From Campylobacter concisus (GTDB lineage: Bacteria; Campylobacterota; Campylobacteria; Campylobacterales; Campylobacteraceae): 64,000 nt of DNA. Made by a program: the position numbers and the translations under genes. Positions 1-9,110 of this stretch are shown one piece after another (within the stretch, counting starts at the first letter, position 1; every line of letters begins with the position of its first letter). A model generated the notes under the pieces. The model ran no database searches and was not told the origin of the DNA. It saw only the letters and a program-made list of their open reading frames with translations. The stretch lies in the NCBI RefSeq assembly GCF_003048535.1, contig NZ_PIRQ01000008.1, positions 59,447-123,446 on the forward strand. Reading direction: 5' to 3'.

Positions 1-326
1 TTGTATGCCTTTAGTATTGCTTCAAGGCCAGCAAAATTTTCACCAAGCGGAATTTTTACGAGCGCCATCTCTTTTTCGACAAATTCGCCACTTTCTATAA
101 CTTTATATGTAGGTATGAGCTTGTGAAGCTGCTTTACGATCTGCTCCAAAACTCTCTCATCGCCACTTGTTACGATGCTTAGCCTTGAGAAGTTGCTCTC
201 AGGTATTGGAGCAACTGTGAGCGTGTCGATGTTGTAACCCCTGCCCGCAAAAAGCCCAGAAATTCTAGCCAAAACGCCGTGTTCATTTAAAACTATAACT
301 GATATCGTTCTTCTTATACTGCTCAT
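1..326 (-). CDS. ilvN: Acetolactate synthase small (regulatory) subunit, 3' end cut by window edge
   Basis: Translating the minus strand from the ATG at 326 gives about 108 residues beginning MSSIRRTISVIV and containing NEHGVLARISGLFAGRGYNI, the ACT-domain signature of the valine-sensing subunit of acetohydroxyacid synthase. The family regulates the large subunit in branched-chain amino acid synthesis. The gene continues beyond position 1. Its ATG overlaps the TGA of ilvB by four bases (ATGA), so the two are translationally coupled and made together. Identification is firm; only the N-terminal ACT region can be seen here. Confidence 0.93.
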   Translation of the reverse strand, partial: MSSIRRTISVIVLNEHGVLARISGLFAGRGYNIDTLTVAPIPESNFSRLSIVTSGDERVLEQIVKQLHKLIPTYKVIESGEFVEKEMALVKIPLGENFAGLEAILKAY

Positions 327-2023
327 TTTTCTTCCTTGCTCTTTAATATCATATTATAAATCGCAGCTCCAGCTGGAACCATAGGAAGCACATCCTCAAA
401 GCGGTCGATCCTAACGTCGATCATCGCTGATTTTTTGCTATCGATCGCTTCTTTTAAAGCCTTTCTAAACTCATCCTTACTCTTGCAAACAAAGCCAACT
501 CCGCCAAATCCTTCAGCGATCTTTACAAAATCAGGCTGCAAGCTAAGATCAGTCGATGAGTAGCGTTTTTCATAGAAAAATGTCTGCCACTGACGAACCA
601 TGCCTAAGAAGTTGTTGTTTAAAATGATGTTTATAACAGGCATATTTATCTCATGAGCAGTCATTAACTCTTGGATATTCATAAGTATTGAGCCATCACC
701 TGTAAAATTTATAACAAGATTGTCTGATTTTGCACATTTTGCACCGATCGCTGCAGGGAGGCCAAATCCCATTGTGCCAAGTCCACCACTTGTGACAAGC
801 TGTCTTGCTCGGTTAAACGGATAAAACTGCGCCACCCACATTTGGTGCTGACCGACATCTGTTGAGATTATCGCATCAGCTCCTGCTATCTTCGCGGTCT
901 CTTCGATGACCCATTGTGGTTTAAGTACTGTGTCGCTATCTGTGTAGCTTAGAGGATTTAACTTTGAGTATCTATCTAAAATTTCTCTCCAAGGAGCATA
1001 GTTTTCAGGCTTTGCATTGACTTCATCATAAAGCTCGGTTAGCACATTTGTAAGATCTCCAACTATTGGAAAATGGGCGTTTATGATCTTTGAAATAGAG
1101 CTTGGATCAATGTCAACATGGATGATCTTTGCATGTTTGGCAAACTCATCCGTCCTACCAGTGATCCTATCACAAAACCTAGCTCCAAGTGATATAAGAA
1201 GGTCGCACTCACTAAGTGCCATATTTGAAGCGTAGCTACCATGCATGCCTGCCATGCCTAAATTTAGCTCATCTTTTGCGTCAAGCACGCCAAGAGCCAT
1301 CAGCGTCTCAACCGCTGGAATGCCAGTTTTTTTCATAAATTTACGTATGATCTCGCTTGCATTTGATGCGATCGCACCACCACCTATGTATAAAAGCGGT
1401 CTTTTAGCTTCATTTATCGCAACTGCTGCTTTTTTTATCTGTTTTGAGTTGCCCTTATAGGTCGGTTTGTAACTTGGGATAGAAATTTCTTTTGGATATA
1501 CAAAGTCACCAAGTCTTGATGTGATATTTTTTGGGATATCGATATGAACTGGTCCTGGGCGGCCTGATCTTGCGATATAAAACGCCTCTTTTATGATGCG
1601 AGGTAGCTCTTCAACGCTATTAACTAAAAAGTTATGCTTAACACAGGGGCGTGAAATGCCGACCGCATCGATCTCTTGAAAAGCATCTGTGCCGATCATA
1701 AATGTTGGTACTTGACCGCTTATAAGCACGATCGGTATGCTGTCGCTATAAGCTGTTGCAAGGCCTGTGACTGCATTTGTAAAGCCAGGGCCACTCGTCA
1801 CAAAAGCAACGCCAACTTTACCACTAACTCTAGCGTATCCATCGGCCGCATGAACGGCCGCTTGCTCGTGGCGAACCAAAACGTGCTTAAAATAAGTTTG
1901 TTTATATGTCTCGTCGTAGATATTTAAAGCTGCACCGCCAGGATAGCCAAAAACTATCTCAACGCCCTCTTCGTGCAAGGCCTCGCTTATCATCTGTGAA
2001 CCAGAAATCTGTTTTATCATCAC
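323..2023 (-). CDS. ilvB: Acetolactate synthase large (catalytic) subunit
   Basis: 566 residues, normal length for the thiamine-diphosphate enzyme that condenses two pyruvates (or pyruvate and 2-ketobutyrate) at the start of valine, leucine and isoleucine synthesis. The N-terminal ThDP domain shows FGYPGG at residues 25-30 and RHEQ at 51-54, with the conserved catalytic Glu53. A central FAD/DHS-like domain follows, and the C-terminal domain carries the metal/ThDP motif GDGS and the following NNNFLGMVRQWQ. The start has two adjacent ATGs, so the first residue is uncertain by one. It is first in a two-gene operon with ilvN; a 264-bp AT-rich gap upstream must hold its promoter. Confidence 0.96.
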   Translation of the reverse strand: MMIKQISGSQMISEALHEEGVEIVFGYPGGAALNIYDETYKQTYFKHVLVRHEQAAVHAADGYARVSGKVGVAFVTSGPGFTNAVTGLATAYSDSIPIVLISGQVPTFMIGTDAFQEIDAVGISRPCVKHNFLVNSVEELPRIIKEAFYIARSGRPGPVHIDIPKNITSRLGDFVYPKEISIPSYKPTYKGNSKQIKKAAVAINEAKRPLLYIGGGAIASNASEIIRKFMKKTGIPAVETLMALGVLDAKDELNLGMAGMHGSYASNMALSECDLLISLGARFCDRITGRTDEFAKHAKIIHVDIDPSSISKIINAHFPIVGDLTNVLTELYDEVNAKPENYAPWREILDRYSKLNPLSYTDSDTVLKPQWVIEETAKIAGADAIISTDVGQHQMWVAQFYPFNRARQLVTSGGLGTMGFGLPAAIGAKCAKSDNLVINFTGDGSILMNIQELMTAHEINMPVINIILNNNFLGMVRQWQTFFYEKRYSSTDLSLQPDFVKIAEGFGGVGFVCKSKDEFRKALKEAIDSKKSAMIDVRIDRFEDVLPMVPAGAAIYNMILKSKEEK

Positions 2024-2253
2024 TTTAGCCTTTTGATAAATTTATCGCAGATTATATCCCAAAGCATTTTAAATCCATTTTAACTTTCTGGCGAAATTTA
2101 GGTGTTGCTTTGATTTTCTTGAAAAATTTTTAACTAATTTAGAAGAATAATACAAAATATTTTACATAAAATTAAACATATTATTTTTAGTAAAATTGAT
2201 AAATTTAAGTGAGCAAAGACTATAAAATTTTAAGAGCTAAAACTCATTTGTAT

Positions 2254-2296
2254 AAATTTTAGGCTTAATTTTTTAATTAAAATAAGCCTAAAATTT
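2254..2296 (-). terminator. Long hairpin at the 3' end of mnmH
   Basis: Positions 2254-2267 and 2283-2296 form a perfect 14-bp inverted repeat (core AGGCTTA / TAAGCCT) around an AT-only loop that can pair further. It overlaps the last codons of mnmH. The A/T-rich outer arm would supply the U-rich side on the minus strand, so it probably ends the mnmH transcript before ilvB. The rest of the 2024-2287 gap is AT-rich and shows no other feature I recognise. Confidence 0.55.
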
Positions 2297-3295
2297 TGCT
2301 TCATTTTTTATATTATTTAGCTTTTTAACGGCTTCGTCAAAGTTATCAGATTTTATAAAAACATTAATATTTTCATTTTTCTTATAGACTTTATCGTAGT
2401 ATTTTGTGAGTAAAATTTCAGCTACTTTAGCAATATCATTTTCATTAAATTTAGTCACAGCTTCATCTCTAGCTTTTTTATCGATAAATGGTGAAATTTT
2501 CTTCATACACTCGTCAAAAAAAGCTTTATCCACACTTTTATAGTCATCCACTATACAAGAAATTCTTTTTTCTAAACTTGCGCTCACTTCGACATTTATG
2601 CCACTACGCATAGCCTCATAAAGACTTTTTGGCAAGCTTAATGAGCCTATCCTTCTGCTCTCACCCTCAATAAAGCAAATTTTATCTTTTAGCGTGATGA
2701 GCTTTTCAAACAACGCATCTTCAAAGCTTTTTTGGCTTGGCTGCGCGCCATTTATCGCTCCAAAGACAGATCCTAAATGATTTGCCATAGCTTCAAGGTC
2801 TATTGATGGGCTTAGAGCCCTTATTAGCTTACTTTTATAGCAGCCAGTATTTCCAAAAAGAGTGATAAATTTCGTGCTCAAAGGTCGATTTAGAAATTCT
2901 AAAACGTGATTTCTATAAGCTTTATAGCCACCACTAAGCCTAAAAACTCTATATCCTATCATGCTTAGCACATAGCCAATAGAATTTGATCTAAGCCCAC
3001 CTTTAGCGCAGTAGATGCCAATAGCTGAACCAACTTTGGCTCTTTTATAAACCTCATCAATGATATTTTGTAAATTTTTGCAGATATATTTTGCGCCAAG
3101 GCTCTTTGCTAGGGATCTATCGCTTTTATAGAGTGTGCCTACCTCTTTATGTTCTGCATCATTTAAAGCATATAAATTTATGGCATCTTTTATGTGAGAA
3201 TATAAAAATTCATGTGGCGATCTTGCGTCTATTAAAATTTCAAAAGAGCTTCTTTTCTCTAGCCACTGCTCTACATCAAGCTCAAATAACGGCAC
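2288..3295 (-). CDS. mnmH: tRNA 2-selenouridine synthase
   Basis: 335 residues starting at a GTG. It has an N-terminal rhodanese domain with the active-site loop CAKGGLRS at 96-103 (Cys96) and a C-terminal P-loop ATPase-like domain. MnmH/SelU converts 2-thiouridine at the tRNA wobble position into 2-selenouridine through a geranylated intermediate, using selenophosphate. The phosphate-binding loop reads GNTGCYKS at 148-155, where most relatives have Gly in place of the Tyr. The protein is slightly shorter than the E. coli enzyme. Its 5' end overlaps the HIT gene by 14 bases. Family assignment is good; how the altered loop affects function is unknown. Confidence 0.85.
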   Translation of the reverse strand: MPLFELDVEQWLEKRSSFEILIDARSPHEFLYSHIKDAINLYALNDAEHKEVGTLYKSDRSLAKSLGAKYICKNLQNIIDEVYKRAKVGSAIGIYCAKGGLRSNSIGYVLSMIGYRVFRLSGGYKAYRNHVLEFLNRPLSTKFITLFGNTGCYKSKLIRALSPSIDLEAMANHLGSVFGAINGAQPSQKSFEDALFEKLITLKDKICFIEGESRRIGSLSLPKSLYEAMRSGINVEVSASLEKRISCIVDDYKSVDKAFFDECMKKISPFIDKKARDEAVTKFNENDIAKVAEILLTKYYDKVYKKNENINVFIKSDNFDEAVKKLNNIKNEAKF

Positions 3296-3764
3296 TAAAC
3301 GCCTTTTTTAGTTTCTCAAAAAGTGGATGAAATGGTGTGCCATTTACTCTCACATCAGAGATAGTGGTTATAAAATTTGTATCTCCGCTCCACCTTGGCA
3401 CAAGGTGATAATGCACATGCTCAGCTATCCCAGCTCCCGCTGCTTTGCCTAAATTCATACCTATATTTACGCCATTAGCATAAAGCTCTTTTTTTAAAAT
3501 TTCAACTCCAAGCCTTACAAATTTACTCATCTCAAACCAAGTCTGCTCATCAAGCTCTTCGATCTTGTCGGTATGCTGATTTGGTATTATCATAAAATGC
3601 CCTGGAGAATACGGATATAAATTCATAATCCCAAAACAATGTTTAGCTCGAAAAAGTACGCCATTTTTATCATCATCATCTGAGTTTATAACATCACAAA
3701 AAACACAGCTATCTTTCTTAGCGCTAAAGTATTCGCTTCTCCAAGGGGCACAAAGGTGCTGCAT
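3282..3764 (-). CDS. HIT family nucleotide hydrolase/transferase
   Basis: 160 residues with the histidine triad HVHYHLV at 116-122 and upstream G-MNLG, the hallmark of the HIT superfamily, which cleaves nucleotide-phosphate or phosphoramidate bonds. A CVFC pair at 20-23 could join a zinc site, as in some HIT subfamilies. It starts one base inside the trpC stop codon and overlaps mnmH at its own end, so it sits in the middle of a tightly packed operon. The natural substrate cannot be read from sequence. Confidence 0.88.
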   Translation of the reverse strand: MQHLCAPWRSEYFSAKKDSCVFCDVINSDDDDKNGVLFRAKHCFGIMNLYPYSPGHFMIIPNQHTDKIEELDEQTWFEMSKFVRLGVEILKKELYANGVNIGMNLGKAAGAGIAEHVHYHLVPRWSGDTNFITTISDVRVNGTPFHPLFEKLKKAFSAVI

Positions 3765-4549
3765 TACTCGCCCTCCTTTATCTTTTTGACGGCATTTTTT
3801 ATATCATCTTGTCTCATAAAATGCTCTCCTATCAAGAAAGCATCTACGCCTATTTTACTTAGCTCTCTAAGCTGTTCATGCTCGTAAAGACCGCTTTCAG
3901 CGACTATTATCTTGCCATTTGGCAAAAGTGGTATGAGCTTCTCACAAAGGCTCATATCCATCGTAAAATCATCTAAATTTCGGTGATTTATACCTATTAT
4001 ATTTGCTCCTGCAAAGATAGCTTTTTTCACATCACTCGCATCGTGAGTTTCAACCAAAACTTCAAGACCTAAATGATGAGCGTAGTCTAAAAACTCTTTT
4101 AGCTCGTTTTGAGTTAGTGCTTTTGCGATGAGCAAGATAAAGTCTGCCCCATAAACAAGAGCTTCAAGAATTTGATACTTATCAACGATAAAATCTTTTC
4201 TAAGGATCGGCCTTGAGGCGTAGCGGCGAACTTGCGTGATGTATTCAATATCGCCTTTAAACCAATGTGGCTCAGTCAAGATACTAAAAGCATTTGCGTA
4301 TGGCTCGTATTCCTGGGCTATTTTTATCGGCTCAAAGTCTTCTCTTATCACGCCCTTACTTGGGCTTGCTTTTTTGATCTCGGCTATGATTCTTATAGGC
4401 TCATTTTGACTTGCTCTAAGTGCATTTAAAACATCTCTTGGCACGTATGGATTGTACGCTAGCGAGCGACCAAGCCACTCCTCAGGGAAGTCTATTTTTC
4501 TTTTTTCAAGATCATCTTTAGTCTTTTTTATTATCTCATCAAGTATCAT
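3764..4549 (-). CDS. trpC: Indole-3-glycerol phosphate synthase
   Basis: 261 residues, a single TIM-barrel domain of standard length. Visible signatures are [10 protein letters not shown] at 57-66, holding the catalytic Glu and Lys and the SPSKG loop, then [17 protein letters not shown] and VAESGL at the phosphate-binding end. It closes the indole ring in tryptophan synthesis. It is a stand-alone trpC away from other trp genes and is not fused to trpF. It overlaps the upstream TPR gene by four bases and the HIT gene by one. Confidence 0.96.
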   Translation of the reverse strand: MILDEIIKKTKDDLEKRKIDFPEEWLGRSLAYNPYVPRDVLNALRASQNEPIRIIAEIKKASPSKGVIREDFEPIKIAQEYEPYANAFSILTEPHWFKGDIEYITQVRRYASRPILRKDFIVDKYQILEALVYGADFILLIAKALTQNELKEFLDYAHHLGLEVLVETHDASDVKKAIFAGANIIGINHRNLDDFTMDMSLCEKLIPLLPNGKIIVAESGLYEHEQLRELSKIGVDAFLIGEHFMRQDDIKNAVKKIKEGE

Positions 4550-5811
4550 TTTTTAAGCCTTTTGTTTAGATTTATTATACAGCGCTCTATTAGGTGTAAA
4601 TGCTCTTTTGCCTCTTTTGAAGCTCTAAAATCAACATCTTTCATCGCATGCTGTATAATGCTTTTTGCCTTTTTGCACTCACCAAGCTTAAAATATCCCC
4701 ACGCTAGCGAATCCTCGTAATAAGGCGACTCAGGCGAGATAGCAAGCGCCTTTTGCACAAGCTCTATACCCTTTCTAGGGTCAATATCATGATCTATCAG
4801 CAAGTAGCCATAATAGTTAAAAAACATATCATTTTCTAGCTTTGGCACGCTAGCTTCAAATTTATCTAAAATTTCAGACATTTTTTGTTCGTTCAAGTTA
4901 TCTTTATTCATCTCGTATTCGTAAATCGCGGCTTTTGCTAAAAAATTTAAATCCCTGCTATCGTTATAAATTTTAACAGCAAGTATGTATGCATCACCAA
5001 AATTACTAGTCGCCGCATAAAGATCCATAAGCGCTATATCGTTGTAGCTATATTTTTTTAAAATTTCAATTGCTGCTTTGTAATTTTTATCATAGATAAA
5101 AAACTGCACAATCTTATCAATATACGAAGTGTCGTGATTTAGCTCATAAAGCTCTTCAAAGAGCTCAATCACTTTTGGGAAATTTCTTTGCTGGGAGTAA
5201 ATTTCAGCCAAAAGCTCACAAGTTTTTAGCGTGCAACCTTGTTCATCTCTAAATTTCTCAAGATATTTTGTAGCGTCTTTTATCTTATCCATGCGATTTA
5301 TCAAAATATCAACGATACGGAGCAAATTTTCTTCTTCTTGCTTTAGCGAGTATGCCTCTTCAAAGTATTTTAGTGCAGTTGTTGTTTCATTTTGCATCAT
5401 ACAAATAGTGCCAAGCATGAGTAAATTTTGAGCATTTGGCTCTTTTGTAGCAAGCTCTTGCATTAAACTTTTAGCCTCATTTAGCTTTGAAAGATTTACT
5501 AAATTTGCCACCTTTATACGGATAAAATCGCTATCGTCTTTTAAGCTTTTTTCGCCTTCACTTATCAAAGCATCTAAATTTTCATTTTTTGTAGCAAAGG
5601 CGAGTTTGATCGCCTCTTTTAAATAAGCTTTTTGATTTGTATCTTTAAAAATGTTTGAGTAAGCTTGAATGCTAGCATTCACATCTCCGCTATCTTGAAA
5701 CAATAAAGCCTGCATTAGACGTAAATTTATACTTTTATTATCATCAGCCAAAAGTAGCTGCGAGTTAAAAAATACGCTCATAAAAAATACTAAAATTTTA
5801 CGCCAATGCAT
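4546..5811 (-). CDS. TPR-repeat exported protein
   Basis: 421 residues. An N-terminal hydrophobic stretch of about 22 residues followed by ADDNKS looks like a signal peptide, so the protein is probably periplasmic. The rest is helical with recurring tetratricopeptide-like units, clearest in [20 protein letters not shown] near 125-150 and in the C-terminal repeat around [23 protein letters not shown] proteins act as protein-binding scaffolds, but the partner here is unknown. The start overlaps the YkgJ-like gene by 22 bases. A similar gene next to trpC is, from memory, usual in Campylobacter. Confidence 0.75.
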   Translation of the reverse strand: MHWRKILVFFMSVFFNSQLLLADDNKSINLRLMQALLFQDSGDVNASIQAYSNIFKDTNQKAYLKEAIKLAFATKNENLDALISEGEKSLKDDSDFIRIKVANLVNLSKLNEAKSLMQELATKEPNAQNLLMLGTICMMQNETTTALKYFEEAYSLKQEEENLLRIVDILINRMDKIKDATKYLEKFRDEQGCTLKTCELLAEIYSQQRNFPKVIELFEELYELNHDTSYIDKIVQFFIYDKNYKAAIEILKKYSYNDIALMDLYAATSNFGDAYILAVKIYNDSRDLNFLAKAAIYEYEMNKDNLNEQKMSEILDKFEASVPKLENDMFFNYYGYLLIDHDIDPRKGIELVQKALAISPESPYYEDSLAWGYFKLGECKKAKSIIQHAMKDVDFRASKEAKEHLHLIERCIINLNKRLKK

Positions 5812-6155
5812 TCTGCTTTTAGCTCCTTTAAATTTTTTTTAAAATAATTCCAAAATGGAAAAGTCCTGCACTGTTGTGGCCTTAGCTCATAAACCGAGCA
5901 GTTTTTATTTTTTTCATCAAAAAATACACAAGCAAAGCCATCTTCATAAGGCTTCTCTTTTATGCTACACCTTAGCCCAACTCTTATTAAAAACTGCTTT
6001 TCAAACTCATCTTTGCTCATATGAAGTGCGGTGCAAAATTTTGAAATTTCTTCTTCATTTATCCAGATGTAGCCGCTCTCTCCAGTGCAACACTTACCGC
6101 CACAGCTCTCGCAAAAGCTGGCATCAAACTCATAGCTAAAGCCTTGCACCCTCAC
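5790..6155 (-). CDS. YkgJ-like cysteine-cluster protein
   Basis: 121 residues with the pattern C15-x2-C18-x3-CC(22-23), then Cys76, Cys86 and the ending motif RPQQCRTFPFW (Cys96). This is the YkgJ/CxxCxxCC family, proposed to bind zinc or an iron-sulfur cluster. The biochemical role is not established. It is packed between the methyltransferase gene, overlapped by four bases, and the TPR gene. Confidence 0.82.
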   Translation of the reverse strand: MRVQGFSYEFDASFCESCGGKCCTGESGYIWINEEEISKFCTALHMSKDEFEKQFLIRVGLRCSIKEKPYEDGFACVFFDEKNKNCSVYELRPQQCRTFPFWNYFKKNLKELKAECIGVKF

Positions 6156-6859
6156 GCTAGCTCCTGATAATCGACGCTATTTGTATCAGCTTTTTTAAAA
6201 ATTTCAATCGTCTCTTTTGTATGTGAGCCATTTTCACTCATCACTAAAGGTGGCAAAATTTTTAACTTTGAGTTTGAATTATTTCTTACCTCAAATAAGG
6301 CTAAATTTGCTGGTTTATCAGCCTTTGTATGAATAAATTTTAGGCTTACTAAATTTAACTTAAACTCTTTTAGACATGCTACAATCTGACTAAGATCATC
6401 AGGTGCATAGCAAAAAAACGCCCTTTTGTGAGGCTTTAAATTTACGCTTATACCTCTTATAAAGTCTTTTAGACCCAAAGAGCTTGTGTATCTACTAGCT
6501 TTTATATGCTCATCTTCGCTCTGTTTCGTACCCTCGTGATAAAATGGCGGATTTGATACGATGAGGTCAAATTTCTCACTATCTTTAAAATCTGCAAAAT
6601 CAGCATTTATGATTTCTGCCTCCAAGCCGTTCTTACTGGCATTAAATTTAGAAATTTCACCATTTATTTGTAAGATATCAAGCAAGCTTAGGCTGGAATT
6701 TTTAAAGTCGCGTTTAAGTAAAAGCCCAAGTATCCCGCACCCTGCGCCAACGTCTAAAATTCTGCCTGAAAAATTTTTCAAACTTGAGCTTATAAAATCA
6801 TAAAGTACCAGCGTATCGCTGTTGTAGCGATAGCCACTTTTTAGCTGAGCCAAGATCAT
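6152..6859 (-). CDS. TrmN6/YfiC-type SAM-dependent methyltransferase
   Basis: 235 residues. The SAM-binding motif I ILDVGAGCGILG lies at 34-45 and the amino-methylase motif NPPF at 103-106, the arrangement of tRNA1(Val) adenine-37 N6-methyltransferase (TrmN6/YfiC) and related N-methylases such as HemK. NPPF implies methylation of an exocyclic or planar nitrogen. Length fits TrmN6. The substrate is inferred from overall resemblance only. It overlaps both neighbours by four bases. Confidence 0.78.
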   Translation of the reverse strand: MILAQLKSGYRYNSDTLVLYDFISSSLKNFSGRILDVGAGCGILGLLLKRDFKNSSLSLLDILQINGEISKFNASKNGLEAEIINADFADFKDSEKFDLIVSNPPFYHEGTKQSEDEHIKASRYTSSLGLKDFIRGISVNLKPHKRAFFCYAPDDLSQIVACLKEFKLNLVSLKFIHTKADKPANLALFEVRNNSNSKLKILPPLVMSENGSHTKETIEIFKKADTNSVDYQELA

Positions 6860-9108
6860 CTATAAACCTTGATGATAAAGCCACGCGTGACATCTTTTAC
6901 GATCACTTCGGAGCTAAAGCTTATCCTTGCAAAATCGCCAAATTCCTCTTTTATAAGCTCGGCTGCTGCCTTTGCGCGCTCTTTACCAACGCCATAATTT
7001 ACATAGTTGTTTAGCCTGCCAAGATCGTCTTTTTTGATGCTTTGAGCCACATTTGATGGGATGACAAAATTTTTCTTATCTACGATCGGAATTATCTCAT
7101 AAAGGTAGTTTGAGTTAAATCTTTGCAAAAATTCGCTCACTCTATTCTTACACATCACGCTAATCTTATCTTTTGCATCCATGTCATCACACTCAAGGCT
7201 AGAGATCAAAACTAGCTTTGTTGGCGTCTCTGGCTTAATTGTCGCCTGCAAGATATTTTTTAAATTCACATTTTCATTTTCAAGCTCATCTTGCCTATTT
7301 AAATTTTGCTCGATATCTTTTTGAAGTTCGATGATTTTGGCATTTACTGGACTTCCTTTTACGCTAGATGAGCTAAGTTCATTTATTTTAGAATTTAACC
7401 TCTCAATCGTCTTATTGCTCTCATTTAACTTATGTTTTGCACTTTCAAGCTCATTTTGTAAGCTTAGTAAATTTTTACCACCGCTTTTATTACTATCAGC
7501 AAAAAGGGCCGACGTATCAGCTATCTTTTTTTGCAAAATATTTATTTGCTGACGCAAAATTTCATAGTTTTGCATATCGATCTTTAGCGTTCTTTTTTGA
7601 GCTTCTAGCTCACTTTGCTTTGCTGCTAGCATTTGGCTTGTTTGTGTGAGATTATTTTCCAGCTCTTTTATCTTTTCATCTTTTAAATTTATCTTTGCAC
7701 TTAAATTTTTCAACTCACTGTCATTTAAACCAAGCTTTTGAGTTTGCAAAGAAATAGTTTGATTTTGCTCAAATAAAGTTTTTAAAAATTTATTTGTCTT
7801 TGTATCAAGCGTCTTTAGCTCATCTCGTGCATTTTTAAAGCTCTCTTCACTCAAATTTAGCTTTTTATTTAGCTCATTTAAACTTGTATTTGCATCTAAA
7901 TTTTGCTTCTCTAGCTTTTTATTTATCAAATTTACCCGTTCAAGCTCTTTTTTAAGCGAGCTTATATTTTCATTTGCGAGTTTATTTTCCTGCTCGCTTT
8001 TAAGATTTTTTTCTTTTAAATCATTAAAACTTTTATGAAGTGCCGCAAGAGAGGCGTTTAGCTCTAAATTTTTACCATTATAGTTTTCAACTGCCAAATC
8101 TTTTGAGTTTAAATTTTTCTTTATCTCATCAAGCTCATAAATTCTATCTTTTAAGGCAGTCTTGCTTGACTCAAGAGCCTCCTCAAGATCAATTATCTTA
8201 TTTGCCTTTTTTGAAAGCTCATCCTCCATAACGCTTTTTTGCGTTTCAAAGCCATCAGTTAGTGCATTTATCTCTTTTTCATAGCTAAATTTTTGTATCT
8301 TAGCGTCATTTTTTGCTCGCTCGATCTCCTCTTTTAAAAGCAAAATTTCTCTTTTTTCGTTTTTATCTTTTTCATTTTGAGTATTTTCATACTCTTTTAT
8401 TAGTGCTTCTTTTTGAGCCAGTGTCGTATTTAGCTCTATATTTTGCTCTTTTAAAGCTGTGTAATTTGCCTCAGCCATCTCTTTAAATTTAGCAAAATTT
8501 GCTTCGATATCTTTTACCTTACTTTCATCACCATTTTTTGCCTCATTTATCGCATTTTCAAGGTCTATTATCTTTTTTTCATAGGCTTTTGAGCTCTCAA
8601 TCATATCAGCTTGAGCTTCATTTAGCCGTTTTGTGAGAGTTTGTATATTTTCAAAGTGTTGTGCTTCAAGCTTGCCAAGCGTCTTTTGGTTTTTCTCAAC
8701 TATCTCATTTTTTTCATTTTCGATATTTTTTTTCATCTCTGAAATTTTGCCTATAAAGTCTAAATTTTTCTCGCTGATATCAACATTATCAGTAGCTAAA
8801 ATTTTATTTTTTTTGCTTAGCTCACGAACTTGTTCTTGAAGTTCGTTTATATCATTTGATAAATTTTGATCGTTCATTTCAGTAAAATTTTGGATATAAC
8901 TTTTTGGAGTTATATATCCGCCATATTCGTAAAGATCGTCTTTACTGATGTATTTTTGTCTCTCTTCTTCTGGCAAATTATCAAAATTTATAGAATAAAT
9001 CGTTTGATTAGTATCTTTTGGTGTCTCATCTTCTTTTGGAGATTTAAAAAACGATAGGCAAAAGCCAGCTATCAAACAAAAAATGGCTAGTAAAATTTTA
9101 TTTATCAA
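6856..9108 (-). CDS. Membrane-anchored long coiled-coil protein, function unknown
   Basis: 750 residues. A short N-terminal tail is followed by one hydrophobic segment (LLAIFCLIAGFCLSF, about 6-20), which could be a membrane anchor or signal. From about 75 to 610 the chain is almost uninterrupted heptad-like Lys/Glu/Leu/Asn sequence, predicting a very long coiled coil. The last 120 residues form a compact domain with LNNYVNYGVGKERAKAAAEL, which resembles the peptidoglycan-binding half of OmpA-like domains (the Asn/Arg part), though I cannot confirm the fold. An envelope-spanning spacer is a reasonable guess. No known function is recognised. Confidence 0.6.
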   Translation of the reverse strand: MINKILLAIFCLIAGFCLSFFKSPKEDETPKDTNQTIYSINFDNLPEEERQKYISKDDLYEYGGYITPKSYIQNFTEMNDQNLSNDINELQEQVRELSKKNKILATDNVDISEKNLDFIGKISEMKKNIENEKNEIVEKNQKTLGKLEAQHFENIQTLTKRLNEAQADMIESSKAYEKKIIDLENAINEAKNGDESKVKDIEANFAKFKEMAEANYTALKEQNIELNTTLAQKEALIKEYENTQNEKDKNEKREILLLKEEIERAKNDAKIQKFSYEKEINALTDGFETQKSVMEDELSKKANKIIDLEEALESSKTALKDRIYELDEIKKNLNSKDLAVENYNGKNLELNASLAALHKSFNDLKEKNLKSEQENKLANENISSLKKELERVNLINKKLEKQNLDANTSLNELNKKLNLSEESFKNARDELKTLDTKTNKFLKTLFEQNQTISLQTQKLGLNDSELKNLSAKINLKDEKIKELENNLTQTSQMLAAKQSELEAQKRTLKIDMQNYEILRQQINILQKKIADTSALFADSNKSGGKNLLSLQNELESAKHKLNESNKTIERLNSKINELSSSSVKGSPVNAKIIELQKDIEQNLNRQDELENENVNLKNILQATIKPETPTKLVLISSLECDDMDAKDKISVMCKNRVSEFLQRFNSNYLYEIIPIVDKKNFVIPSNVAQSIKKDDLGRLNNYVNYGVGKERAKAAAELIKEEFGDFARISFSSEVIVKDVTRGFIIKVYR

Positions 9109-9110
9109 GC

